Below, piece by piece: positions 1-7,277 of a stretch of DNA of 10,631 nucleotides (its first letter is position 1; each line of letters starts with the position of its first letter). Both the position numbers and the translations under genes were made by a program. This DNA is from JBFEUI01 sp041547565 (GTDB taxonomy: Bacteria; Pseudomonadota; Gammaproteobacteria; Thiohalomonadales; Thiohalomonadaceae), in contig JBFEUI010000098.1 in assembly GCA_041547565.1 (NCBI GenBank), positions 1 to 10,631 on the forward strand, given 5' to 3'. Below the pieces are notes generated by a model that saw only the letters and a list, made by a program, of their open reading frames with translations, made no database searches and was not told the DNA's origin.

Positions 1-2964
1 AAAGAGATGGCAGAGAGCGAGTTGCTACGCTCCGCCACCCAGGCATTGCTGAAGGAACCATCGGCGCCAACAGAACTCCTTGCATCCAGTGCACAGGAGT
101 CACTAAATGAATTTTTCCGTTCACCGATACAAAATGGCCGTTATCGCGGCTTTTTCATCATCGGGGCGGACAATACCAATCTTGCTTCATCAAATGTTGA
201 TGCAGTCGGTAAACAGAACCTGCTGATAGCGCAGCCGGATGTGCTTGAAAAACTATGGTCGGGCACGGTTGCGATTAGTCGAGTTATGAACACGAGCAGT
301 TCACACGCCACAGCGTCAGTTCCGTATCGACAAAGAACAGAAGCTACGCAATTTATTGGCGCACCGATTAAAAATGACGCCGGACATGTAATCGCGCTGC
401 TGACCCTGCATAGCGACCCGCAAATCAATCTGTTTCCAGTACTGGAACAAGGGCGGGTGGGAAGCAGCGGGGAAACATACGCCTTCGACCGCCAAGGCGT
501 GATGCTGAGTGCCAGTCGTTTTAAACCAGGCAATAGCGGTGCATCGAACATCCCACTGGTGGTTCCCGGAGAGAATGCCGCTCAAAATAGCGAATCCCGC
601 TCCAGAGCGCGTTCGCAACCCTTGACCATGATGGCCGACAAGGCCACCCGGGGAGAGAGCGGTGTTAACCTGACTGGATACCAGGACTACCGGGGGATAC
701 CGGTTGTTGGTGCATGGAAGTGGCATGAAGAACTTGGTGTATGGCTTGCAACGGAACAAGACGTTGACGAAGCCTATGGGATGTTTTTCCTTGTGCGCAG
801 GATCATCTATTCATCCGCGGCCTTCTTCTATATATTTATCCTGATTATTGTCTTTGGCCTCAACTTTAGCCGTAGCCGAATACGGGAGGCTCAAGAGCGC
901 CTGGAAATGATCGTCAAGACGACTACTGACGGTTTCGTCGTTTTTAACGATCAGGGGATTATAGAAAGCGTAAATCCAGCAATGGAACAATTATTCGGCT
1001 ACTCAGAGAGCGAACTTAAAGGCAACAATATTCACATGTTGCTACCTGAATTCAAGTACGACAAGCAATTCACAAACAAGTCGGATGCATATGCTGGTGG
1101 AGTGGCTACAGGCGGCAAATTGCTTGGCGTAGTGGTTGGCAAACGCAAGGATGGTTGTTCATTTCCACTCGATTTATCCATAAGCGAGTTGAATTTGGAG
1201 TCAGGCCACTATATTGCAGGCATTCTTCGTGATGTGGAAGAACAGAAGAAAGCTGAGGAAAAATTGCATCTTTTTGCCAATGTGTTTGAACATGGCATAG
1301 AGGCCATCATGATAACCGATGCCGAGAATCGCATTATAGCCGTCAACCGCGCTTTTACCGAGCATACAGGGTACTCACTCGATGATGTAAGCGGTAAGGA
1401 TCCGAAAATGCTGTCAGCCGGGAATACCCCCGTCAAGACCTATCAAGCAATGTGGAGCGCCCTCAACACAGTTGGATACTGGCGTGGTGAATTATGGGAC
1501 AGACGCCGGAACGGTGAAGTATTCCCTAAATGGATATCCATCTCTGCAGTTAAGGATGACGCCGGGCGTATATCCAATTACATCGCCAGCTTCAACGATA
1601 TCAGCGAAATAAAGGAGGCCGAAAAACACATCTACAAGCTCGCATATCATGATGCGTTGACCGGCTTGCATAACCGAGTAAGTCTTGAGGAACGCATGGA
1701 ACAGGCACTGTCATTCGCGCACAGGCATGAGAAGATGGTTGCTGTCCTATTCCTCGATTTGGACCGTTTCAAGCTCATAAACGACACCCATGGTCATCAT
1801 GCTGGTGATTCGCTGCTTATCGATGTCGCTACGCAGCTAAGGGGGATTGTTCGCGAATCTGACATAGTGGCAAGGCTCGGCGGCGATGAATTTGTGGTTG
1901 TATTGACAGAGCTTGACAGTGCAACCGATGTTGTACTGACAGCATCGAAGATTGTCATGGCCCTGGGGAAGAGATACACGGTAGGGGCCAGTCACGTTCA
2001 CTTGACTACCAGCATAGGTATCAGCGTGTTCCCTACGGATGGAGAGAATGCCGAGACATTGATGAAGCACGCCGATATTGCAATGTATCACGCCAAGGAA
2101 ATGGGGCGTAATCAATATCAGTTTTTCACACAATCCATGAATGATGAGGCACAACATCGTTTGAGCATGGTGCGCGATCTTCATCTCGCCATATCAAACG
2201 AGCAGTTTGTTCTGCACTACCAGCCAAAGGTCTCAGGGGAAGACGGTCGCGTCACGGGCGTGGAGGCGCTGATCCGCTGGCAACATCCCGAACGTGGTCA
2301 TGTGCCGCCCGATCAATTCATTCCTATTGCGGAAGAGTTGGGGCTAATGGATAGTATCGGTGACTGGGTACTTGAGCAAGCCTGTCGCCAGTTGCGTGCA
2401 TGGAAAAACAGCGGATTTACAGAAATACAAATGGCCGTCAATCTTTCTCTCGCGCAACTGGGGGAAACCGGCTTTATTGAGCGCGTCGAAGAGCTCATGC
2501 AAAAGTACGCTATCAAGCAAAGCGAGCTTGAACTCGAAATCACCGAATCACAGGCAATGGTAGATCCTCAGGCCACCATTCATCAGCTTAATGCATTGCG
2601 CGGACTTGGAGTCAACCTGGCAATCGATGATTTCGGGACGGGGTACTCGTCCTTGTCCTACCTGAAAAAGTTGCCTATTCAGACACTGAAGCTGGACAGG
2701 TCATTTGTAAAGGAAATCGAATCCGATGCGAATGATGCTGCCATCAGTACTGCCACCATCGCACTGGCGCACAGCCTGGGATATGAAGTTGTAGCGGAAG
2801 GCGTTGAAGCCGTACCACAAATGGAGTTTCTCAAGTCCTTCAGCTGTGACTACATGCAAGGCTATCTATTTAGCCGACCACTCCCGGCTGACGAGGCCAT
2901 GGTCTTTCTTGAGAAATATTACGGGCCTCCGCGTGATTGGCGCAAGGATGCATCATATGCCTGA
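1..2964 (+). CDS. Membrane-bound Cache–PAS–PAS–GGDEF–EAL cyclic di-GMP enzyme (5' partial)
   Basis: This is a sensor protein that makes and/or degrades the second messenger cyclic di-GMP. The reading frame is open at base 1, so the gene is probably cut by the window edge. Residues are counted from the ATG at base 7. Residues 1-258 look like a double-Cache extracytoplasmic sensor, and 266-290 are a hydrophobic membrane segment. The first anchor expected before the sensor is missing, which supports truncation. Two PAS domains follow (about 299-410 and 422-540). The GGDEF domain (about 546-705) has an intact GGDEF at 625-629 and an RxxD product-inhibition site at 616-619. The EAL domain (about 725-970) has EAL at 753-755, DDFGTG from 874, the catalytic-type lysine 895 and EGVE from 931. 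Both active sites therefore look complete, and the net activity cannot be told from sequence. The ligand is unknown. The gene is less GC-rich than its neighbours and converges on recJ. Confidence 0.93.
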   Translation, partial: KEMAESELLRSATQALLKEPSAPTELLASSAQESLNEFFRSPIQNGRYRGFFIIGADNTNLASSNVDAVGKQNLLIAQPDVLEKLWSGTVAISRVMNTSSSHATASVPYRQRTEATQFIGAPIKNDAGHVIALLTLHSDPQINLFPVLEQGRVGSSGETYAFDRQGVMLSASRFKPGNSGASNIPLVVPGENAAQNSESRSRARSQPLTMMADKATRGESGVNLTGYQDYRGIPVVGAWKWHEELGVWLATEQDVDEAYGMFFLVRRIIYSSAAFFYIFILIIVFGLNFSRSRIREAQERLEMIVKTTTDGFVVFNDQGIIESVNPAMEQLFGYSESELKGNNIHMLLPEFKYDKQFTNKSDAYAGGVATGGKLLGVVVGKRKDGCSFPLDLSISELNLESGHYIAGILRDVEEQKKAEEKLHLFANVFEHGIEAIMITDAENRIIAVNRAFTEHTGYSLDDVSGKDPKMLSAGNTPVKTYQAMWSALNTVGYWRGELWDRRRNGEVFPKWISISAVKDDAGRISNYIASFNDISEIKEAEKHIYKLAYHDALTGLHNRVSLEERMEQALSFAHRHEKMVAVLFLDLDRFKLINDTHGHHAGDSLLIDVATQLRGIVRESDIVARLGGDEFVVVLTELDSATDVVLTASKIVMALGKRYTVGASHVHLTTSIGISVFPTDGENAETLMKHADIAMYHAKEMGRNQYQFFTQSMNDEAQHRLSMVRDLHLAISNEQFVLHYQPKVSGEDGRVTGVEALIRWQHPERGHVPPDQFIPIAEELGLMDSIGDWVLEQACRQLRAWKNSGFTEIQMAVNLSLAQLGETGFIERVEELMQKYAIKQSELELEITESQAMVDPQATIHQLNALRGLGVNLAIDDFGTGYSSLSYLKKLPIQTLKLDRSFVKEIESDANDAAISTATIALAHSLGYEVVAEGVEAVPQMEFLKSFSCDYMQGYLFSRPLPADEAMVFLEKYYGPPRDWRKDASYA

Positions 2965-2967
2965 GAA

Positions 2968-2989
2968 GCTGGATGCGCCGTGCATCAGC
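2968..2989. other. Inverted repeat just after the GGDEF–EAL stop codon
   Basis: GCTG-G-ATGC, a five-base loop (GCCGT), then GCAT-CAGC can fold into an eight-pair stem with one bulged G. It begins three bases after the stop codon of the GGDEF–EAL gene, in the 116-base gap before the convergent recJ end. No T-rich tract follows on either strand, so it is not a classical intrinsic terminator. It could stabilise the 3' end or be chance. The rest of the gap shows only a ten-base palindrome (GGGCATGCCC). Confidence 0.25.
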
Positions 2990-3080
2990 CGAACTCCACG
3001 CATGGGCATGCCCCAGTTAAGTCGTGTTACGGCCGCCACACAAGCATCCTCAAGAAACATATAAAGAAGGAAGCGAAAAT

Positions 3081-4838
3081 TCAGCCATTTCGGCTCATTT
3101 CATCTCGCTCCATATGCTCGATAATAAGCTGTATCGACTGCTGGCCACGGTACTCATTGATATCGAGGCGATAGGCGACGCAAAGTCGTGACATCTCGTT
3201 CACGACACAGTCATCCGGGGCGTTGAAATAGATGGCATCCACCGTATGCCTGGTCCCGGGCCAGCGCAATACCATTTTCAGGTGCTTTTCACCTACCACC
3301 CGCTGGTGGACAAGCTCAAACACACCGTCAAACAGCGGCGCACTAAACCCCTGCCCCCACGGACCGCCATAACGCAGTTGCCGGGCGAGTTCAAAGTCGA
3401 TCGCCTCGTCTGCCGCCAGTTCACCGTCACTCAGCAGTGTCGCCTGCAGATCCTCGTCACGCAATTGCCTGTCCACCTCGGCGATAAAGGCATTGCGAAA
3501 CAGTTCATAGTTCTCCAGCGGCAGTGTCATGCCCGCGGCCATGGCATGGCCACCGAACTTGCTGATCAGCCCCGGGTGGTGTGCCGCCACCGCATCGAGT
3601 GTGTCGCGGATATGCAGCCCGGGGATGGAGCGTGCCGAGCCCTTGATCAGTTTGTCGCCGCTGGCGGTGAAGACGATCACCGGTCGATGAACCCGTTCCT
3701 TGATACGCGAGGCGAGAATGCCGATCACCCCCTCATGCCAGGACGGGTCATAGAGACAGACGCCCTTGGGCGGCTGCGCCTCCAGCACCAGTGCCTGCAA
3801 CGCCGCCATGGCCTGGCTCTGCATGTTACCCTCGATTTCGCGACGCTGGCGATTGAGCGCATCCAGCTCGGCGGCCAGTTGTCGCGCCGTAGTCAAATCA
3901 TCGCTCAGCAGGCAGCGAATACCGATACTCATATCGTGTAGTCGCCCTGCCGCATTCAATCTTGGACCAACGGCAAAGCCGAGATCGGAGGAGACGGTTT
4001 TCTCCCTGTTGCGCCCGGCGATTTCGAGAATGGCACTGATCCCTGCGCTGCACTCATTGGAACGAATGCGTGCCAGGCCCTGTGAAACCAGTATGCGGTT
4101 GTCGCGCTCCAGCGGTACCACGTCGGCGACCGTCCCCAGCGCAACAAGATCGAGCAGGGAGGCGAGATTCGGATCGGCCAGTCCGTGCTGCCTTAGCCAG
4201 CCGCTGTCCCTGAGCGAGGAGCGCAGTGCCAGCATGACGTAGAAGATCACCCCTACCCCGGCGAGCGACTTGTTGGGAAAGGCATCGTCCGGCTGATTCG
4301 GATTGACGATCGCATCGGCCGCCGGCAATGTCTTGGCAGGCAGGTGGTGATCGGTCACCAGTACATGTATACCCGCCGCTTTCGCCGCCGCCACACCAGA
4401 GATACTGGAGATACCGTTATCGACGGTAACAATCAGATCGGGATTACGCTTCCGGGCCACGGCCACAATCTCGGGCGTCAGACCGTACCCGTACTCGAAG
4501 CGGTTGGGTACAAGAAAATCGACATGATGCGCGCCCATCATTTTGAGTGCCCGTACCGCTACCGCAGTGCTGGTCGCCCCGTCTGCATCAAAATCGCCGA
4601 TAATCAGTATGCGCCACTTCTTGTCCAGGGCGCGCTGCAACAGCGCCACGGCCGCCTCGATCCCCTTCAGGGCATGATAGGAATCGAGCCGGCTGAGCGA
4701 ATAGTCCAGTTCATCGGCACTGGCCACGCCCCGTGAGGCGTAGATCCTTGCCAGTACCGGATGCAATTGTTCGGACATCATCGGAGCAACTGCCACCTCG
4801 GGGCGTCGAACAATCTGTACTGTGTTGGTAAAGCCCAT
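3081..4838 (-). CDS. recJ: Single-stranded-DNA-specific exonuclease RecJ
   Basis: RecJ degrades single-stranded DNA 5' to 3' in the cytoplasm, in RecF-pathway recombination, base excision repair and mismatch repair. The 585-residue product is close to the usual length (E. coli RecJ is 577). The DHH-family motifs are in order: DFDADG at 82-87, VDNG from 139, DHH at 163-165 and the LGTVADVVPL motif near 234-243. The DHHA1 part carries GGHAMAAG at 429-436. The remaining C-terminal region (about 445-585) fits the OB-fold domain. The metal-binding aspartates and histidines all look intact. I chose the ATG at 4838; a TTG two codons upstream (4844) is also in frame. Neither has a good Shine-Dalgarno sequence, so translation may depend on the gene 15 bases upstream. 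It is probably the last gene of the alaC–hom–rpfE–recJ unit. The recJ–rpfE pairing is also known from the Xanthomonas rpf region. Confidence 0.96.
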   Translation of the reverse strand: MGFTNTVQIVRRPEVAVAPMMSEQLHPVLARIYASRGVASADELDYSLSRLDSYHALKGIEAAVALLQRALDKKWRILIIGDFDADGATSTAVAVRALKMMGAHHVDFLVPNRFEYGYGLTPEIVAVARKRNPDLIVTVDNGISSISGVAAAKAAGIHVLVTDHHLPAKTLPAADAIVNPNQPDDAFPNKSLAGVGVIFYVMLALRSSLRDSGWLRQHGLADPNLASLLDLVALGTVADVVPLERDNRILVSQGLARIRSNECSAGISAILEIAGRNREKTVSSDLGFAVGPRLNAAGRLHDMSIGIRCLLSDDLTTARQLAAELDALNRQRREIEGNMQSQAMAALQALVLEAQPPKGVCLYDPSWHEGVIGILASRIKERVHRPVIVFTASGDKLIKGSARSIPGLHIRDTLDAVAAHHPGLISKFGGHAMAAGMTLPLENYELFRNAFIAEVDRQLRDEDLQATLLSDGELAADEAIDFELARQLRYGGPWGQGFSAPLFDGVFELVHQRVVGEKHLKMVLRWPGTRHTVDAIYFNAPDDCVVNEMSRLCVAYRLDINEYRGQQSIQLIIEHMERDEMSRNG

Positions 4839-4853
4839 AGTCAAAATCCGTTG

Positions 4854-5885
4854 CTAACCGACAAAATGCCGCAGCGTTTTGTCGCGCCGCCACCAGCGCC
4901 GCAGCTGCCGCGCTGAGATGGTGTAGACCTCGCCATTGACAGGATAGAGTGTCAACTTCTGCAGCACACCCGCACCCAGCATGCGCAACAAGGCGGAGAA
5001 CCAGCGTTGCTCAAGAACTTGAACCGCCTCCGTCCAGCGGCTCACGATACCCCCATGACTGTAGTGATAAAGCCCATCGACGATCACCAGTCCCTCTTGC
5101 GTATCCAGCACCGACTCGGCGTCATCAGGGAGCGAGCAGACAGGTATTCCGGCATGCAGCGCCAGTCCGCGACTCAGCGGCTCATCGCTCCAGAGTTTCT
5201 GCCAGTGTGCAGGCATCGCCCCCGCTAACCGCCCTGCCCCCCACAACCACAGGCCGTTGATCGGTTTCTGCCCTCGTGCCTCCCGTTCGATATTGACCGG
5301 GTTGTGAAACAGCAGCATCTGTATTTCATTCATCACGGCATGCCACTGCAGCGCATCATTGCCGCCAGGAAGGTGGTCATGGATTGAGGCTCCCATCACC
5401 TGGGCGGTCGGTGTGGTACGAATATCAGGCCGGCTATTGAGTGCCAGGTAGAGACGCTGCGGGTGGGCAAAGTCGAACGACCAACCCTCCTCGGCATACA
5501 GCGCATTCAGGGCCTGAACCAGCTGCACCGCTTCCTGTCCGTTCACGGCCAGCTCGTCGCTGGCGGTCAGGTAGACCTTGTCCTGCTCGGCAATCATCTG
5601 CACCGGATCGGCCCGCAGGTAGCAGCGCTCGTCGAGCGGCAGACCGTCGGCCAGGCGGCATAACGGGGCAGCGGGCGGTTCTTCGGAAGATGAGAGCGGA
5701 TAATTGAACAGCTCGAACAGCAGGTGCTCAAAATCGAAGCCTGACACCGGGCTGCGATGCCGCTGCGCCCGGCTCAGCAGGCGCTGCAGGGCGGGCAGCC
5801 GGGGCAACGCGGGAGGCGTATCGACAGGGAACGGACCGAGCAATCCGGGTACAACCAGCGTGAGCTCTGTAGCGTGTCCGGACAC
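4854..5885 (-). CDS. rpfE: RpfE-like protein (COG4255-type, function unknown)
   Basis: This 343-residue protein resembles the RpfE/COG4255 family, named after a gene beside recJ in the Xanthomonas regulation-of-pathogenicity-factors region. Its biochemical activity is not established. Recognisable family segments are LVVPGLLGP near the N-terminus (10-18), RADPVQM (91-97), NEIQMLLFHNPVN (186-198), REARGQKPINGLWLWGAG (201-218) and VDGLYHYSHGG in the C-terminal third. No signal peptide or membrane segment is visible. The GGAAAGG six bases upstream supports the GTG start at 5885. It lies 67 bases after hom and 15 bases before recJ, so it is likely cotranscribed with both. The WGAG and SHGG segments resemble archaeal-type cofactor-independent phosphoglycerate mutase (ApgM), which is why databases sometimes use that name. 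The metal-binding DG expected at the N-terminus is PG here, so mutase activity is doubtful. I am confident of the family and not of any function. Confidence 0.8.
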   Translation of the reverse strand: MSGHATELTLVVPGLLGPFPVDTPPALPRLPALQRLLSRAQRHRSPVSGFDFEHLLFELFNYPLSSSEEPPAAPLCRLADGLPLDERCYLRADPVQMIAEQDKVYLTASDELAVNGQEAVQLVQALNALYAEEGWSFDFAHPQRLYLALNSRPDIRTTPTAQVMGASIHDHLPGGNDALQWHAVMNEIQMLLFHNPVNIEREARGQKPINGLWLWGAGRLAGAMPAHWQKLWSDEPLSRGLALHAGIPVCSLPDDAESVLDTQEGLVIVDGLYHYSHGGIVSRWTEAVQVLEQRWFSALLRMLGAGVLQKLTLYPVNGEVYTISARQLRRWWRRDKTLRHFVG

Positions 5886-5891
5886 CGCAAG

Positions 5892-5898
5892 CCTTTCC
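5892..5898 (-). promoter_or_regulatory. Ribosome binding site deciding the GTG start of the rpfE-like gene
   Basis: GGAAAGG on the minus strand lies six bases before the GTG at 5885. An ATG at 5901-5899 is out of frame, so this site supports GTG as the true start. Confidence 0.65.
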
Positions 5899-5952
5899 CA
5901 TGCGAGGCCGATGAAGGCGGACTGATTGCCCGCGTTCAGCCTTGTTTGTCTG

Positions 5953-7263
5953 TTACTTGAGATGCTCCATACGGATACGGGTCACCTCGCCCGTGACGCT
6001 GTCAAGATTTTCAATCTCGTCAATCGCCTGATTCATGTTCTTCTCCAGCACCCGTTGTGTGAGGAAGATCAGTGGCACCGTTTTGGCGCCCTCCTGCGGC
6101 TCTTTCTGCAGCACCGCCTCGATGCTGATATTCAGGTTACCCAGGATGCGCGAGATATCCGCCAGTACCCCCGGGTGATCCTCAACCTGGATACGCAGAT
6201 AGTAGGCCGTCTCGACCTCCTCCATCGGCAGGATGGGGGTATTGCTGATGGCATTGGGCTGGAAGGCCAGGTGCGGCACACGATTGCCCGGATCGGTGGT
6301 CAGCACCCGCACCACATCGACCAGATCGGCGACCACCGCCGAGGCGGTGGGCTCATCTCCGGCACCGGCACCGTAGTACAGGGTCGGCCCGACCGCATCG
6401 CCCATCACCAGCACGGCATTCATCACGCCGTTGACGTTGGCAATAAGGCGGCGCTCCGGGATAAGCGTAGGATGCACGCGCAGCTCGATGCCCTTGTCGG
6501 TGCGGCGGCTGATGCCCAGGTGCTTGATGCGATAGCCCAACTGCTCGGCATTGGCGACATCTTCCGGGGCGATGCGGCTGATACCCTCGGTAAAGGTCTT
6601 GTCAAACTGCAGCGGTACGCCAAAGGCGATGGAGGCGAGTATGGTCAGCTTGTGGGCCGCGTCGATGCCCTCCACGTCAAAGGTGGGATCGGCTTCGGCA
6701 TAACCGAGCTGCTGCGCCTCGGCCAGCACGTCGGCAAAGTCACGCCCCTTATCGCGCATCTCGGTGAGGATGAAGTTGCCGGTGCCGTTGATAATGCCGG
6801 CCAGCCACTGGATGCGGTTGCCGGCCAGGCCCTCGCGGATCGCCTTGATAATGGGAATGCCCCCGGCGACCGCCGCCTCGAAGGCCACCATCACGCCCTT
6901 CTCCTGGGCGGCGGCAAAGATCTCGTTGCCATGCTTGGCGATCAGCGCCTTGTTGGCGGTTACCACATGCTTGCCGTTTTCGATGGCCTGCATCACCATC
7001 TCGCGCGCCAGCCCGTCACCGCCGATCAGTTCGACCACGATCGCGATGTCCGGATCGTTCACCACCTCGCGCGGGTCGGTGGTCAGCGTCATGCCCTCGG
7101 TGGAGCAGATACGCGGTTTGTTCAGATCGCGAGCGGCGGCATGGGTGATCTCGATACCGCGCCCGGCACGCCGGGTGATCTCCTCGGCATTGCGCCGTAA
7201 CACATTGACGGTACCGCCACCGACGGTGCCCAACCCCAACAAACCAACTTTAACCGGATTCAA
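5953..7263 (-). CDS. hom: Homoserine dehydrogenase (monofunctional, ACT domain)
   Basis: This enzyme reduces aspartate semialdehyde to homoserine with NAD(P)H, at the branch to threonine and methionine in the cytoplasm. The 436-residue product matches the usual length of monofunctional ACT-bearing enzymes; there is no fused aspartokinase. The Rossmann nucleotide-binding loop GLGTVGGG is at 10-17. NKAL carries Lys105, and DAAHKLTIL carries Lys205, the two conserved active-site lysines. GTGNFILTEM lies at 160-169. A C-terminal ACT domain (about 355-430, with EDHPGVLADIS) suggests feedback control, usually by threonine. The start is TTG at 7263, preceded by a strong GAGGAG eight bases upstream; the nearby ATG (7271-7269) runs into a stop after two codons. 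It follows alaC by 12 bases. thrC, often the next gene, is absent; the rpfE-like gene comes next instead. Confidence 0.96.
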   Translation of the reverse strand: MNPVKVGLLGLGTVGGGTVNVLRRNAEEITRRAGRGIEITHAAARDLNKPRICSTEGMTLTTDPREVVNDPDIAIVVELIGGDGLAREMVMQAIENGKHVVTANKALIAKHGNEIFAAAQEKGVMVAFEAAVAGGIPIIKAIREGLAGNRIQWLAGIINGTGNFILTEMRDKGRDFADVLAEAQQLGYAEADPTFDVEGIDAAHKLTILASIAFGVPLQFDKTFTEGISRIAPEDVANAEQLGYRIKHLGISRRTDKGIELRVHPTLIPERRLIANVNGVMNAVLVMGDAVGPTLYYGAGAGDEPTASAVVADLVDVVRVLTTDPGNRVPHLAFQPNAISNTPILPMEEVETAYYLRIQVEDHPGVLADISRILGNLNISIEAVLQKEPQEGAKTVPLIFLTQRVLEKNMNQAIDEIENLDSVTGEVTRIRMEHLK

Positions 7264-7271
7264 TCTCTCAT

Positions 7272-7277
7272 CTCCTC
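7272..7277 (-). promoter_or_regulatory. Ribosome binding site of hom, overlapping the alaC stop codon
   Basis: GAGGAG on the minus strand is eight bases before the TTG start of hom. Its first two bases are the last two of the TGA that ends alaC (7278-7276). Ribosomes finishing alaC therefore cover this site, which suggests translational coupling. The site decides the TTG start over the out-of-frame ATG in between. Confidence 0.75.

Noticed and set aside
3001..3014. The palindrome GGGCATGCCC between the GGDEF–EAL gene and recJ
   Set aside because: It is a single ten-base palindrome with no partner copy, no T tract and no promoter nearby; chance is the simplest explanation.
3070..3096. A possible recJ terminator at its stop codon (AGCC–GAAAT–GGCT then GAATTTTC on the minus strand)
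   Set aside because: The stem has only four pairs and the T tract is four bases, too weak to call.
3246..3941. A 231-codon open frame on the plus strand opposite recJ
   Set aside because: It lies wholly inside recJ, whose motifs are intact, and its product resembles no family I know.
5926..7200. A 424-codon open frame on the plus strand opposite hom
   Set aside because: Its product is rich in His, Gly, Asp and Gln without any recognisable domain. It is the usual mirror of a GC-rich gene, and the opposite strand is unmistakably homoserine dehydrogenase.
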